Origin: UBA4744 sp963723165
GTDB taxonomy: Bacteria; Actinomycetota; Acidimicrobiia; Spongiisociales; UBA4744
DNA length: 64,000 bases
Assembly (NCBI GenBank): GCA_963723165.1
Contig: CAVRPP010000005.1
Coordinates: 248,001-312,000, forward strand
Direction: 5' to 3'
Below the pieces are notes generated by a model. That model ran no database searches. It was not told the DNA's origin and worked only from the letters and a program-made list of their open reading frames with translations. Below, piece by piece: positions 35,959 to 44,595 of the stretch. Position numbers and translations under genes: made by a program. Every line of letters begins with the position of its first letter. Position 1 is the first letter of the stretch.

Positions 35959-36022
35959 TGTATGTTGTAGCTACGGCCGGAAACGTAGGTCCTTCTGGGC
36001 TGGATCACCTGAGGTCGAGAGT

Positions 36023-36080
36023 CGGTCCACCAGGACCGCCTCGAGGAAGTCCCAGAGGCGGAGACGTCTGTGGGACTTCC
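36023..36080. terminator. Two hairpins between convergent genes
   Basis: CGGTCC/GGACCG (36023-36038, 4-nt loop) is followed by GGAAGTCCCA/TGGGACTTCC (36045-36054 and 36071-36080, 16-nt loop). They sit just past the end of the minus-strand prenyltransferase gene and after the plus-strand NmrA-like gene, so a bidirectional terminator is likely. T-tracts are absent. Confidence 0.5.
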
Positions 36081-36084
36081 CGCG

Positions 36085-36948
36085 TCACCCCACCATTGCG
36101 AATAGCAGACCCGCAGCGGTGAGCACCAGCGTCGCAACGGCGGCACCGGTGAGTAGACCCGCCCGGTCTCGCATCATGGCAGCCAGCATGAGAGCTGCTG
36201 CGGGGAAACCCGCCACCACCGCCACCCATTCCCGGCCCGCGCTGGAGCTCGAGCTGCGAGCAATCAGCAGACCGCCTGCCCCAAGAACCAACAAGCTGAT
36301 GAGGGCCCGGGTCCGGGTCCGGCCGATCCGGACGGCCAACACCCGTTTGCCGGCGGCGGCGTCCGTTTCCAGGTCGGGTAACTCAAAGGCCAGCATCATG
36401 GCGAAATGCAGCACGAACACGATGACAATGGACCATAGAAGCCGCCCGGTAATGGTTCCCCCCTGGCTGAGTGCACCGATCAACGGAACGAGGCCGGCGA
36501 CGACCGCCGAAGCTGCCAGCTCTCCGAGGCCGGACCCGAGCAATCGCAACGGCGGCATTGAGTACGACCAGGAGATCGCCAACGCAGCCAGGCCCAACAG
36601 AGCCGCAACGATGTTGACGAACATCAGTGCACCAGCCGTGCCGACCGCAACGACGCTGGCCACCCGGGCGGCCCGGAGGGCAACCGCCGGGCGCAGTCCG
36701 CCGCCGACGAGAACTCCGCTTCCACCCGAAAAGAGGGTGCGGCGGGCTACCGCCCGGTCCGGTTCGATATCGGCATATTCATTGACGTAGTGGGCTGTGA
36801 CTTGAGCAGCCGTGACCATCAACTGGCCCAGCGCATAGGCGAACGGGTCGACCCGTCCGGCGGCGGCGGCCCCGAGCGCAAACATCAGCACCCCGCCGAT
36901 CAAGAAGTGCGGTCTGCTCAGCTTGATGAAGGCCCACAGCGAATCCAT
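36085..36948 (-). CDS. UbiA family prenyltransferase (MenA-like)
   Basis: A 287-residue integral membrane prenyltransferase with eight or nine helices. The two Asp-rich motifs are HYVNEYADIEPDRAV (NxxxDxxxD) and ELPDLETDAAAGKR (DxxxD), which bind prenyl diphosphate through Mg. The NEYxDxxxD form and the size resemble 1,4-dihydroxy-2-naphthoate prenyltransferase of menaquinone synthesis. Other UbiA acceptors are possible since no men genes are adjacent. A GGAG site lies close to the ATG. Confidence 0.85.
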   Translation of the reverse strand: MDSLWAFIKLSRPHFLIGGVLMFALGAAAAGRVDPFAYALGQLMVTAAQVTAHYVNEYADIEPDRAVARRTLFSGGSGVLVGGGLRPAVALRAARVASVVAVGTAGALMFVNIVAALLGLAALAISWSYSMPPLRLLGSGLGELAASAVVAGLVPLIGALSQGGTITGRLLWSIVIVFVLHFAMMLAFELPDLETDAAAGKRVLAVRIGRTRTRALISLLVLGAGGLLIARSSSSSAGREWVAVVAGFPAAALMLAAMMRDRAGLLTGAAVATLVLTAAGLLFAMVG

Positions 36949-37025
36949 TGCTCCATTCTTCCCGAACTGTGGCGGCGGCTGTCGCCGCAGCCCGGATCAG
37001 CCTTGGCACACTTCCGGCGCGGCAG

Positions 37026-38060
37026 CTACCAGCGAGCGCTGTGTTCCTCCGCCCAACCAACCAGACCGTCGATCGCAACCTGCTCGCCGTTGTCGGCGAT
37101 GACGGTTCCCCTATACCGTCCGAACATCTGGTGGACTTCTGATCGGATGATGAGCAGATTGGTTCTTGCAGTCCGTTCCAGGAATGGCACGAACGCAAGG
37201 TCGACCCGGTCGGATTGCATCGTCCACGGTCGCATGAAGTCCCCCGGGTCGTATTCGATATCGATCCTCGGGATCTTGTGGATCCTCCCGGCGAGCAACA
37301 GAGTGTGTTCGGTCGCCGCGCTGGTGTCGCCGAAACCGAACCCCATGTTCAGCCCGACCGGACGCCCGTCGGCGAGGAAACCGGAGGCGCTGGCCCACAC
37401 CCAGAACGAGTTGTACTCCCAGACCCCTCTTCCCCAGTCGAGATTGCCGAGACTGGTGCCGGGCTCGATGTGAGTGGTCCGGTCGCCGATCTGCACGGTG
37501 CCCGCGGCTGGCAGGCAGTTGATCTTGCGGTTGTAGTAGAAGCGGTGGTCGCCGATCGGGATGACGACCACTGTCGATTCGTGGTCTGTCGGCAAATGGA
37601 ACTGAAGATCGGCGGTGAGCGGGCGTCCCCCAAAATCCGCCCACCGGACGTTGATCCGACGTAGTTCATCTTCGACCTCGAAGTGTGCCTGCACGCTGCG
37701 ACCGTCGTACCGGCTCACTCCCCGGTCGCTGTTGCGAGCCAGAGTGATACCGTTTCCCAGGGGAACGGTGACTGTCTCTTCGTGGTAAGTCCCCTCCAAA
37801 AAGTCGACGACATAGACGAACACCTGACCCGCGTAGCCAAGATCTGCCAGGGTCGCCGAGAAGTAGAGATCCGGTGAGGTGACGCCGTAGTAGTCCCACC
37901 GCTTGATCCGGAAGCGCTGTGCGGCCCGGAACTCGTAGATGCTGGTCTGCTCGAGATTGCAGTCGAGTAGAGGCTGACGCGCCCACCCCGTCTGGACCAA
38001 CCTCCCGCGCTCATCGAGAAGCGGCGAACTCTGGATGATCTCGTGGTCAAACTGCGTCAC
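37026..38060 (-). CDS. DUF2804 family protein
   Basis: A 344-residue, beta-rich soluble protein with DUF2804 features: EIIQSSPLLDERGRLVQTGWA at the start, RIKRWDYYGVTSPDLYFSAT, FYYNRKINCLPA, LGNLDWGRGVWEY and GLNMGFGFGD. The family resembles lipocalin/AttH-like carotenoid or lipid-modifying folds, but its function is not established. The start GTG 38060 is inferred from where the conserved region begins; the longer frame overlaps the cyclase gene end. TAGCTT lies 11 nt upstream. Confidence 0.87.
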   Translation of the reverse strand: MTQFDHEIIQSSPLLDERGRLVQTGWARQPLLDCNLEQTSIYEFRAAQRFRIKRWDYYGVTSPDLYFSATLADLGYAGQVFVYVVDFLEGTYHEETVTVPLGNGITLARNSDRGVSRYDGRSVQAHFEVEDELRRINVRWADFGGRPLTADLQFHLPTDHESTVVVIPIGDHRFYYNRKINCLPAAGTVQIGDRTTHIEPGTSLGNLDWGRGVWEYNSFWVWASASGFLADGRPVGLNMGFGFGDTSAATEHTLLLAGRIHKIPRIDIEYDPGDFMRPWTMQSDRVDLAFVPFLERTARTNLLIIRSEVHQMFGRYRGTVIADNGEQVAIDGLVGWAEEHSARW

Positions 38061-38106
38061 AGATAAGGAACAAGCTACTCGTCGTCGGTCGCCTCGAAGT
38101 CGGCGT

Positions 38107-41100
38107 TCAACCGGTGGCAGCGCCCTCCTGGACGGCCCGGGGCGGCAGACCTTCAGCCCATACATCCATGAAGCCAACCGTCCCGGTCGACGCCAACCAG
38201 TCATATGCCGCCTGAGAAGCGCTGGCAGCAGCCGGGTGGTCCAAACCTACGAGCATGGCGAAGGTGGTCTGCACCATCGCCAGGTCTTCCTCGAGCACAA
38301 CCGGTTCAAACAACTCGATCAACGCGGTGAACAGGTCTGCCGCGTGGTCGACATTGCCGCTGAGGGCATCCTGGATCGCTTCGACGTACATGGCGAGGCC
38401 GTCCATAAGCAGCCCCCTGTTGGTGTTTTCGGATAGAGCAACCGCCACCTGCTCTATCCGATCCAGGCGCCGCGTCCAGGCCGCTGCCTGGGCGGCCTCG
38501 TACAGACCGGCTCCGGTATTCACGTGATCGATCTGCATACCAAGATCGAAGGCCTCGTCCCACCTGCCCACACACTTGAAGACCTGGCATTTGGCTTGAT
38601 CAACACCTGACCGCAATTGCGGGTCGGTTTCCTCATCGAAAAAGGCAAGGGCTGCGAGGCTTCGCTCGGCTGCGTCCGCGGCACCCACGGTCCGAAGGTC
38701 GATGGCGGCCCGGGTGGCCGCCCACCAGGCCTTCCAGAAATCGGATAACTGTTCTTCCTCGAACTCGTCGAGTCGAGCGCGGGCCTCCTCGTACCGACCT
38801 TGGGCCATGTAGCTGCCGGCAGTGTCGCCTGCGTTGCGTACGAGCCAGCTGTAGTCTCCCAACCGCTTCGCCAGTTCGTGGAGGCGCTCCCCCAGCCGGA
38901 CGGCTTCCTGGGGATCGTCCAGGTACAGCGTCGCCGCCAGGTTGTTGATTGCCCTTCCGGCCACCCGGAGCAGTCCTTGCTCCTCCGCCACAGTTGCCAC
39001 ACCCCGGAACAGGACCCGTGATTCCACCACTCTGCCCCGCCACGCCAGGGCGGTGGCTTGCGTGACCAGACTGTCCAGCGTCACCTCGGTCAGGCCCAAA
39101 GACGAGGCGGCGGAAAGGAGGCGGACAACGGCCTCGATGGCGGGAGCATGCTTGGCGTTCAGGGCAAAACTGCGGGCGGCCTCGGCGGCCAGCCGGACGG
39201 TAACCGGATCGTCGATCACCCTGAGCTCCCGGTAGGCGGGTTCGATGACGGCCAGCGCCTCATCGGATCGGTAGTGGCCGTTGAGGATGCTGCTGTGGGC
39301 GATGGCTGCCCTTCTCACACCTGCGACGTCACCAGCTTGCCGGAAATGCTCTCGAGCCGCTTCGATGTAGGCCACGCCCCGCTCGACCTCCCCCTGCGCT
39401 TGCGCAAACTCAGCAGCCAGCAGTCGAAACTCGGCCGTTTGCTCGTTGCTGACCGACAAGGCGATGGCCTGATCCAGCAAACCCATCGCTTGCAGGTGCG
39501 ATCCGAGATCGGCGGCCCGGGTGGCAGCAGCGGCCAGGCCGTGGAGCGCCTGAGCAGCCAGCTCATCACGTTCGGGACCATCCGGGCTGGCATCGTAAGC
39601 ACCCATGTAGTGACCGGCCACTACGCCGGCCAGTTCGGGATCTTCATGCCCTTCGAACAAGTGAGCGGCGGCGAGGTGCCGGCTCCGGCGGTCGGGCCGG
39701 TTGAGGCGCTGGTATGCCACCTCCCGGATCAGCGACTGGACGAACCGGTATTGGCCGCGTTCGGGCGAACGGGGGTCGTCTTCTAGGTCGAGCAACTCGA
39801 GTTGAACCAACCTGCGGAGGCGGGTTTCGAGTCCGTCGGCTTCACCGTCGCGGAGCGCCATCAGGCCGTCGGAAGTGAACGTTTGTCCGAGCACCGCCCC
39901 GTCCTGCAACAACGATCGCTCAGCAGGATCGAGCCGATCGAGACGAGCGGCGATAACGGCTTGCAGGGAGTCGGGCAGGGCCATCGAGGCGAGATCGCCC
40001 TCGTACCGAAAACCCTCGCCGGCTTCGACCAACTGGCCGTTCGAGGTGAGCATCCGCACCATCTCAACTGCGTAGAGGGGCATCCCGGCGGACCGTTCGA
40101 CCAGCTTGTCGATGACCATGTCGTCGACCCCGGGCAGGTACTCGGTCAGCATCTGCTGCATATCCGGGTTGGTGAGCGGAGCCAACCGCACCGCCATGGA
40201 ACTGCGGTGCTGTGCCCCCCAGGTGGGGTGCCGGTCCGCCAGATCAGGGCGGGCCAGGGTGATCACGAGCATCGGCGACCGCGCCGACCGTTCGACCAGT
40301 TCAGCGATGAAATCGATCAGGCCCGAGTCTGCCCAGTGGAGGTCCTCGAAGACCAATACGGTCGTGCCACGGGTGGAGATGTTCTGGAAGAAGGACCGCA
40401 GCGCCGAGAAGAGCTCCGCACGACCTCCGGCCGGCATCTCCCCTAATCCCAACAGACCTTCCAAACGGGGTTCGATCCAACGCCGATCTTCCTCGTTGGG
40501 AACGAATTCGGCGACGCACGTACGCAGCCGGGTCCTGGCCCGGACCGGGTCTTCGTTCTCGACGATGCCGGCCCGCCGGCGCACCATCTCGCCGAGCGCC
40601 CAGAACGTGACCCCGTCGCCGTATGAGGGGGATCGTCCCTGATGCCAGTAGACGTCTTCCGTGAAACCATCGATGTGTCTTTTGAACTCCTCAGCCAGGC
40701 GGGTCTTGCCGATCCCGCCTTCGCCGACGATCGAAACGAGCCGGGACCGCTGTTCGGTTTCGACCGCGTTGAGTTGATCCTTGAGAAGACGCATTTCGCG
40801 ATCACGGCCAAAAAACGGCGGCCGACGCATGTCGCCCTCTGCTCTGCCGCCAACCATGGCGGCCACCCGGAGGGCTTTCCATGCCGCGACTACCTCTGTC
40901 TTGCCTTTTGCGGTCCGCTCCCCCATCGACTCGTAGTCGATCGACCGGGCAGTGACCGAGTGGGTCGTTGATCCCACGTACACGCTGCCGGGCTCAGCCA
41001 TCGACTGCAACCGGGACGCCGTGTTGACGAGGTCACCGACCACCAGCCCCTTCTCGTTGCCGCCCGGGCCGACAGATGTGGCCCCCGAGTTGATCCCCGC

Positions 41101-41610
41101 CCGGAGCCTGAGCTCGGGGTGACCGATCTCCTCGCCGAGGGCCGCCACCATGTCCACCAATTCCAAACCGGCCCGGACCGCCCGTTCACCGTCGTCCTCG
41201 CGAGCGACTGCAGCCCCCCAGACCCCCATGACGGCATCACCGATGAACTTGTCGACGGTTCCGCCGAAGCGTTCGATGATGTCGCGGGCTCTATCGAAGT
41301 AGACGGTGAGCATGTCCCGGACTTCTTCAGAATCGCGCTGCTCTGAGAAGGTCGTGTAGCTGACGATGTCGGCAAAGAGCACGGAGATGTAGCGTTTCTC
41401 GGCGACGGCCGGCGTCGTTGCACCCTCGGTTGCCGACTCGACCGACGGTGGAGCGACTTCGCCGAGCGGCTTGCCGCATGCGCCACAGAATTTGTCGCCT
41501 GCGTCGTTTTCTGTGCCGCACTGCGCGCAGACGGCACTCAGAGAGTTGCCGCATTCTTTGCAGAATTTCCGATCGGCACGGTTTTCGGTTCCACACACGC
41601 CACAGGTCAA
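38107..41610 (-). CDS. Adenylate cyclase / AAA ATPase / TPR regulator
   Basis: A 1167-residue protein. Domains: two zinc ribbons (CGVCGTENRADRKFCKECG and CAQCGTENDAGDKFCGACG), a class III cyclase (about residues 75-245), an AAA_16-type ATPase (FFGRDREMRLL, Walker A GEGGIGKTRLAEEF) and a long TPR-rich C-terminal half. The cyclase is canonical: metal Asp in LFADIV and KFIGDAVM, adenine-specifying Lys in VDKFIGD and Asp in GDLVNTASR, plus the Asn/Arg pair. It should make cAMP. TTG 41610 is chosen because GGAGG precedes it by 5 nt and the product then starts MTCGVCGTEN, the usual form. Confidence 0.9.
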   Translation of the reverse strand: MTCGVCGTENRADRKFCKECGNSLSAVCAQCGTENDAGDKFCGACGKPLGEVAPPSVESATEGATTPAVAEKRYISVLFADIVSYTTFSEQRDSEEVRDMLTVYFDRARDIIERFGGTVDKFIGDAVMGVWGAAVAREDDGERAVRAGLELVDMVAALGEEIGHPELRLRAGINSGATSVGPGGNEKGLVVGDLVNTASRLQSMAEPGSVYVGSTTHSVTARSIDYESMGERTAKGKTEVVAAWKALRVAAMVGGRAEGDMRRPPFFGRDREMRLLKDQLNAVETEQRSRLVSIVGEGGIGKTRLAEEFKRHIDGFTEDVYWHQGRSPSYGDGVTFWALGEMVRRRAGIVENEDPVRARTRLRTCVAEFVPNEEDRRWIEPRLEGLLGLGEMPAGGRAELFSALRSFFQNISTRGTTVLVFEDLHWADSGLIDFIAELVERSARSPMLVITLARPDLADRHPTWGAQHRSSMAVRLAPLTNPDMQQMLTEYLPGVDDMVIDKLVERSAGMPLYAVEMVRMLTSNGQLVEAGEGFRYEGDLASMALPDSLQAVIAARLDRLDPAERSLLQDGAVLGQTFTSDGLMALRDGEADGLETRLRRLVQLELLDLEDDPRSPERGQYRFVQSLIREVAYQRLNRPDRRSRHLAAAHLFEGHEDPELAGVVAGHYMGAYDASPDGPERDELAAQALHGLAAAATRAADLGSHLQAMGLLDQAIALSVSNEQTAEFRLLAAEFAQAQGEVERGVAYIEAAREHFRQAGDVAGVRRAAIAHSSILNGHYRSDEALAVIEPAYRELRVIDDPVTVRLAAEAARSFALNAKHAPAIEAVVRLLSAASSLGLTEVTLDSLVTQATALAWRGRVVESRVLFRGVATVAEEQGLLRVAGRAINNLAATLYLDDPQEAVRLGERLHELAKRLGDYSWLVRNAGDTAGSYMAQGRYEEARARLDEFEEEQLSDFWKAWWAATRAAIDLRTVGAADAAERSLAALAFFDEETDPQLRSGVDQAKCQVFKCVGRWDEAFDLGMQIDHVNTGAGLYEAAQAAAWTRRLDRIEQVAVALSENTNRGLLMDGLAMYVEAIQDALSGNVDHAADLFTALIELFEPVVLEEDLAMVQTTFAMLVGLDHPAAASASQAAYDWLASTGTVGFMDVWAEGLPPRAVQEGAATG

Positions 41611-41716
41611 GAAGGCCTCCACGAACAGCAGGAACCTTACCCAACCAGGTCCCGTCGGGGCGGTTCCTGGCACCGATGGGAATCCGTGTGATGCCGCAAC
41701 TCCAGGAGAAAAGGGC

Positions 41717-41816
41717 CCGTCGCGGTATGGTTTCGAGGACTCAAGAAACTACCTGCCGACCAGATTGGGTCGCACGGCAGGATCCCATAGCCGTTGATCT
41801 GGAAATCCTCGCCTAG
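41717..41816 (+). repeat. Decayed copy of the 5' region of the 45399 gene
   Basis: About 100 bp align with 45315-45422: CGCGGTATGGTTTC against CACGGTAGGGTTTC, then GGTCGC-x-CG-CAGGATCC and TGGAAATCCTCGCCTA. In this copy the coding part reads V-D-L-E-I-L-A-stop, with GTT in place of the GTG start. The distance from the TANNNT hexamer to the start is nearly the same (61 against 63 nt). It lies on the strand opposite to both flanking genes. The rest of the gap 41611-41911 shows no gene. Confidence 0.7.
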
Positions 41817-41911
41817 AAGGTGACCTCCACGGAAATCAACAGCGACGGATCGACACAGGACAATCTCGAGTACTCCTGGAAAGTCAATGGGCGCCTTTTT
41901 CGGCCGGGTGT

Positions 41912-42499
41912 TCAGATCAGGCCGGCCCGGGCCGATCTGACCAGAGCCCCGGCCCGGCCCGTTGCCCCCACTTTCTTGTAGGTGCGGCCCAACAATCGGA
42001 ACATGACCCTGGTGGAGTAGCCGGACCGGTTGGCCAGCTCGGGCACACTCATGCCATCCGCCAGCGACCGGAGCCATTCGACCTCATCGTCGGTCAGGTC
42101 GACACCGAGCGACTCACCAGGGTTCCTGGCCATCTCCGCCGGGATCACATTCAATCCACGGGCCGCCGCGTGGACTGCCGCGGCGATCCGATCAGGTGCC
42201 GAGTCGAGCGGCACCGCCGCAAGTGCTCCGTACGCGAGCGAGAGGTGGAGCAGCGCGATGTCGCCGGCCGGTACGAGCGCTACAACAATCACCTCGGGAG
42301 CCCGATCACAGAGATCGACCATGAGATCGAGGTCGGCTTCCCGGTTGAGATCGAGCACCACAATCGGCTCGGGAGACTCCGTCGCCCAGCGGCTCAGATC
42401 CGCTTCGTCCACGTCGGAGGTGTCGAAACCGACTGAAGCCAGCACGGCTTCAATACCTTGCTGAACGACCGGTGCCGACGAAAAGACCGTGACCTGCAA
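41912..42499 (-). CDS. LuxR-type regulator with atypical receiver domain
   Basis: A 195-residue DNA-binding protein. The N-terminal receiver-like domain (VTVFSSAPVVQQGIEAVLAS ... PIVVLDLN) keeps the Asp in the VVLDLN strand but has SS in place of the acidic pair that binds Mg, so phosphorylation is doubtful. The C-terminal LuxR/GerE HTH is LTDDEVEWLRSLADGMSV, then YSTRVMFRLLGRTYKKVG. TTG 42499 has an AGGGAG site; the frame is open to ATG 42607. It diverges from the unknown six-gene cluster at 42674-46520 and is a candidate regulator of it. Confidence 0.75.
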   Translation of the reverse strand: MQVTVFSSAPVVQQGIEAVLASVGFDTSDVDEADLSRWATESPEPIVVLDLNREADLDLMVDLCDRAPEVIVVALVPAGDIALLHLSLAYGALAAVPLDSAPDRIAAAVHAAARGLNVIPAEMARNPGESLGVDLTDDEVEWLRSLADGMSVPELANRSGYSTRVMFRLLGRTYKKVGATGRAGALVRSARAGLI

Positions 42500-42673
42500 A
42501 GTGCGGAACTCCCTGCTCGGTCCCAGCCGCCGTAGTTCGAGCCTACACGGCCAAACGTCGTACTCAAGGGGCAGTTCCGTGTCGAATATGTGGCACGACC
42601 CTGCCACGGGTTGTCACGGTCGACCCCCGCAAAAGACGGTACGTTCGAGTCCCGAAGTCCGTGAAGGGGTCGA

Positions 42674-42979
42674 GTGGCCGAAATAGCGTTGAGCTCCAAG
42701 ACTGCGAAAGCCTTCGATGCCCGGGTCCGGGTTCCGGGGGACCAGGAGGGCCTATACCTGGTGGTAGCCGAGGCCGGGAAACTCCCCAGGCTGCTGTCCG
42801 AGGTGCGGGGTCGACCGGTGGTGGTCCTCGGCGACCGCCGGATTCTGGCGCTGATGACAATGGCCTCCTCCTCCACGCTTTCCCGCCACCCCCAGGTGCG
42901 GCTATGCGGTCCGGTTTCGGTAGATCCCGGGCGTTTCGGTTTGTTCGTCGAGACGATCGGGTTGGGCCGCCCTCCCTGA
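42674..42979 (+). CDS. Hypothetical protein, first gene of the unknown cluster
   Basis: A 101-residue soluble protein with no recognised family: IALSSKTAKAFDARVRVP, LYLVVAEAGKLPRLLSEV, PVVVLGDRRILALMTMAS and a beta-rich end. The repeated short strands and the VVVLGDRRILAL segment suggest a compact alpha/beta domain. The start GTG has a GAAGGGG site. It precedes the two paralogous proteins by 48 nt in the same direction and diverges from the LuxR-type gene. Confidence 0.55.
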   Translation: MAEIALSSKTAKAFDARVRVPGDQEGLYLVVAEAGKLPRLLSEVRGRPVVVLGDRRILALMTMASSSTLSRHPQVRLCGPVSVDPGRFGLFVETIGLGRPP

Positions 42980-43027
42980 TCGAACTCATCACATTCGTGG
43001 AAGTAGCCATACGAGGGAGGAATTGAT

Positions 43028-43570
43028 ATGCCAAGTGTCGGACAAGAACTGCTAGACGTACCGTTGCCGGATATGGTCACCAAGCTGGCCCTAGGAGTAG
43101 CAGAAGCCCAGCGGGCACTCGACGAGAACAGCGTCGAGACCGCCCAGGCACTCGCCGAAACCACGATCGAGGTAGTCCCGGCGATCACCCAGAACATCGC
43201 CGCTGATGGAACAGTTTCATTCGTTCAGGCGGATTCGATCGAGATGTCCTTATTGCAGGTTGGTCTCAACCCGACGTTCTACCAGTTCTCGGAAGCCTCC
43301 ATCGAGGTAACGATGGATATCAAGACGACCACATCGACCGAGACGTCCATCAAGGTCAGCGCCAAAGCCAAGGTCGGATTCGCAATGTGGTCTGCGTCGG
43401 TACGGGTCGATGTCGCCCACAACCGGAAGTTCCAGAAGGAAGTCAAAGGGACCAGCCGCCTCTACACCAAGATGGTGCCGGTACCTCCGCCTCCGCGGAT
43501 CTTCCCCGAGATAATCGTCATCGATGCCCGGGACACCAACAGCGGCGGAACCACGCCGGTGACGCCGTAA
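43028..43570 (+). CDS. Cluster paralogue 1 (PTFYQFSEA family)
   Basis: A 180-residue protein. An N-terminal helix (DMVTKLALGVAEAQRALDEN) is followed by LAETTIEVVPAITQNIA-DGTV, the segment SLLQVGLNPTFYQFSEASIEV, a long amphipathic beta strand pair and a Pro-rich end (MVPVPPPPRIFPE). It is clearly homologous along its whole length to the next gene. The strand-rich body after a helical N-terminus distantly recalls DUF2589-like proteins; that link is a guess. AGGAGG precedes the ATG. The gap to the next gene is 2 nt. Confidence 0.65.
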   Translation: MPSVGQELLDVPLPDMVTKLALGVAEAQRALDENSVETAQALAETTIEVVPAITQNIAADGTVSFVQADSIEMSLLQVGLNPTFYQFSEASIEVTMDIKTTTSTETSIKVSAKAKVGFAMWSASVRVDVAHNRKFQKEVKGTSRLYTKMVPVPPPPRIFPEIIVIDARDTNSGGTTPVTP

Positions 43571-43572
43571 TC

Positions 43573-44124
43573 ATGGCGCTGCCGTTGTCGAACCAACTGA
43601 GGGCGCGAGCCTTCCGACCGCCACTGGTCGCCCCCGGCGTTCCAGTGCGAGAGACCCCGGACGTGTCGTTCGCCGATCTTGTACGGATGCTCGCCGAGGG
43701 AGTCGCGCAGGGGCAGCAGGCGCTCGATCGGGCTTCGGCCGACATGGTGCAAGAGCTAGCAGAAACCACCATTGACATCGTTCCGAATATCACCGAAACG
43801 ATCGCCGAAGACGGGACTGTGACGTACGAGCGGGGGCCGGCCCGGACCGTGTCCCTGCTCGATGTCGGGGTCACTCCCACCTTCTACCAGTTCTCGGAAG
43901 CGGTGGTTGAGGTCGCCATGGACCTGAAGGTCGTTGAGAACCTCGAGGAGGAAGGCGAGGGTAGAAGCAGGTTCGGGCTGTTTGCCGGCACCGCCGCGGT
44001 CAAGGCGGAACGAAAGCTCAATCGCGATGTCTCAGTCTCGTCCAAGCTGACCGCCAAGATGGTCCCAGTACCGTCGCCGCTGCGGCTCGACCCGGTCCGG
44101 ACGATGGAATCCGAGGAGCAATAA
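43573..44124 (+). CDS. Cluster paralogue 2 (PTFYQFSEA family)
   Basis: A 183-residue paralogue of the preceding protein. Shared blocks in the same order: ALAEGVAQ-like helix, ELAETTIDIVPNITETIAEDG, SLLDVGVTPTFYQFSEAVVEV and KMVPVPSPLRLDP. It differs in a longer N-terminal arm (about 30 residues) and a charged insert (ENLEEEGEGRSR). ATG 43573 is 2 nt after the previous stop, and its own TAA directly abuts the next ATG. Translation of the block is therefore likely coupled. Tandem paralogues suggest a hetero-oligomer. Confidence 0.65.
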   Translation: MALPLSNQLRARAFRPPLVAPGVPVRETPDVSFADLVRMLAEGVAQGQQALDRASADMVQELAETTIDIVPNITETIAEDGTVTYERGPARTVSLLDVGVTPTFYQFSEAVVEVAMDLKVVENLEEEGEGRSRFGLFAGTAAVKAERKLNRDVSVSSKLTAKMVPVPSPLRLDPVRTMESEEQ

Positions 44125-44595
44125 ATGGCCGGCCCAACGATGGATGCTTTCATCACTGCCGCCGGCGAGTCTCTGGCCATCGCCCAGTCGGGACTCGTGG
44201 ACGAGGAGTTCCGCACACGGATGGCGGTGTCACAAGCGCGCCTCGACGCCCGGGTAGCTCTCGAGGCCACCGCCGACGGGATCCGTCTTCAAACTATATC
44301 GCTGACGGATATCACATCGGGAGCCGTTGAGTCCTCAGCCCTATCGACCATCCGCCTTGACTTTGTGGCGGTCACAGACGATGCCGGAGGCGGCGTCGGT
44401 GCCCCACCTCTCCGAAGAAAAGCAGACGTCATCGACCAATTGGCCGGCCAGGACGACGTCAAGTTGTTGGAGCGGATAATCGGTGGACTCACCTACGACG
44501 CCACCTTCCTGCGTGATCGAAGACGCTGGGTGGTGACTGCCCAGACCGGGGATCTCATCGTTCGCGAGTCGATTGTCAGCGACAAGGAGGGCTAG
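44125..44595 (+). CDS. Hypothetical protein in the unknown cluster
   Basis: A 156-residue soluble protein. An N-terminal helical part (FITAAGESLAIAQSGLVDEEF, then ARLDARVALEATADG) resembles the helices that open the two paralogues. It is followed by SALSTIRLDFVAVTD and a C-terminal LLERIIGGLTYDATFLRDRRRW. No family is recognised. ATG follows the upstream TAA without a gap, and its TAG is directly followed by the next ATG. Confidence 0.6.
   Translation: MAGPTMDAFITAAGESLAIAQSGLVDEEFRTRMAVSQARLDARVALEATADGIRLQTISLTDITSGAVESSALSTIRLDFVAVTDDAGGGVGAPPLRRKADVIDQLAGQDDVKLLERIIGGLTYDATFLRDRRRWVVTAQTGDLIVRESIVSDKEG

Noticed and set aside
35999..36011. A 13-nt match to the 3' end of 16S rRNA (GGCTGGATCACCT).
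   Set aside because: No other rRNA sequence flanks it. A match of this length can occur by chance and is not evidence of an rRNA remnant.
42620..42672. A tRNA-like T-arm string (GTTCGAGTCC) upstream of the unknown cluster.
   Set aside because: No acceptor stem, D-arm or anticodon arm can be formed around it, and there is no CCA end.
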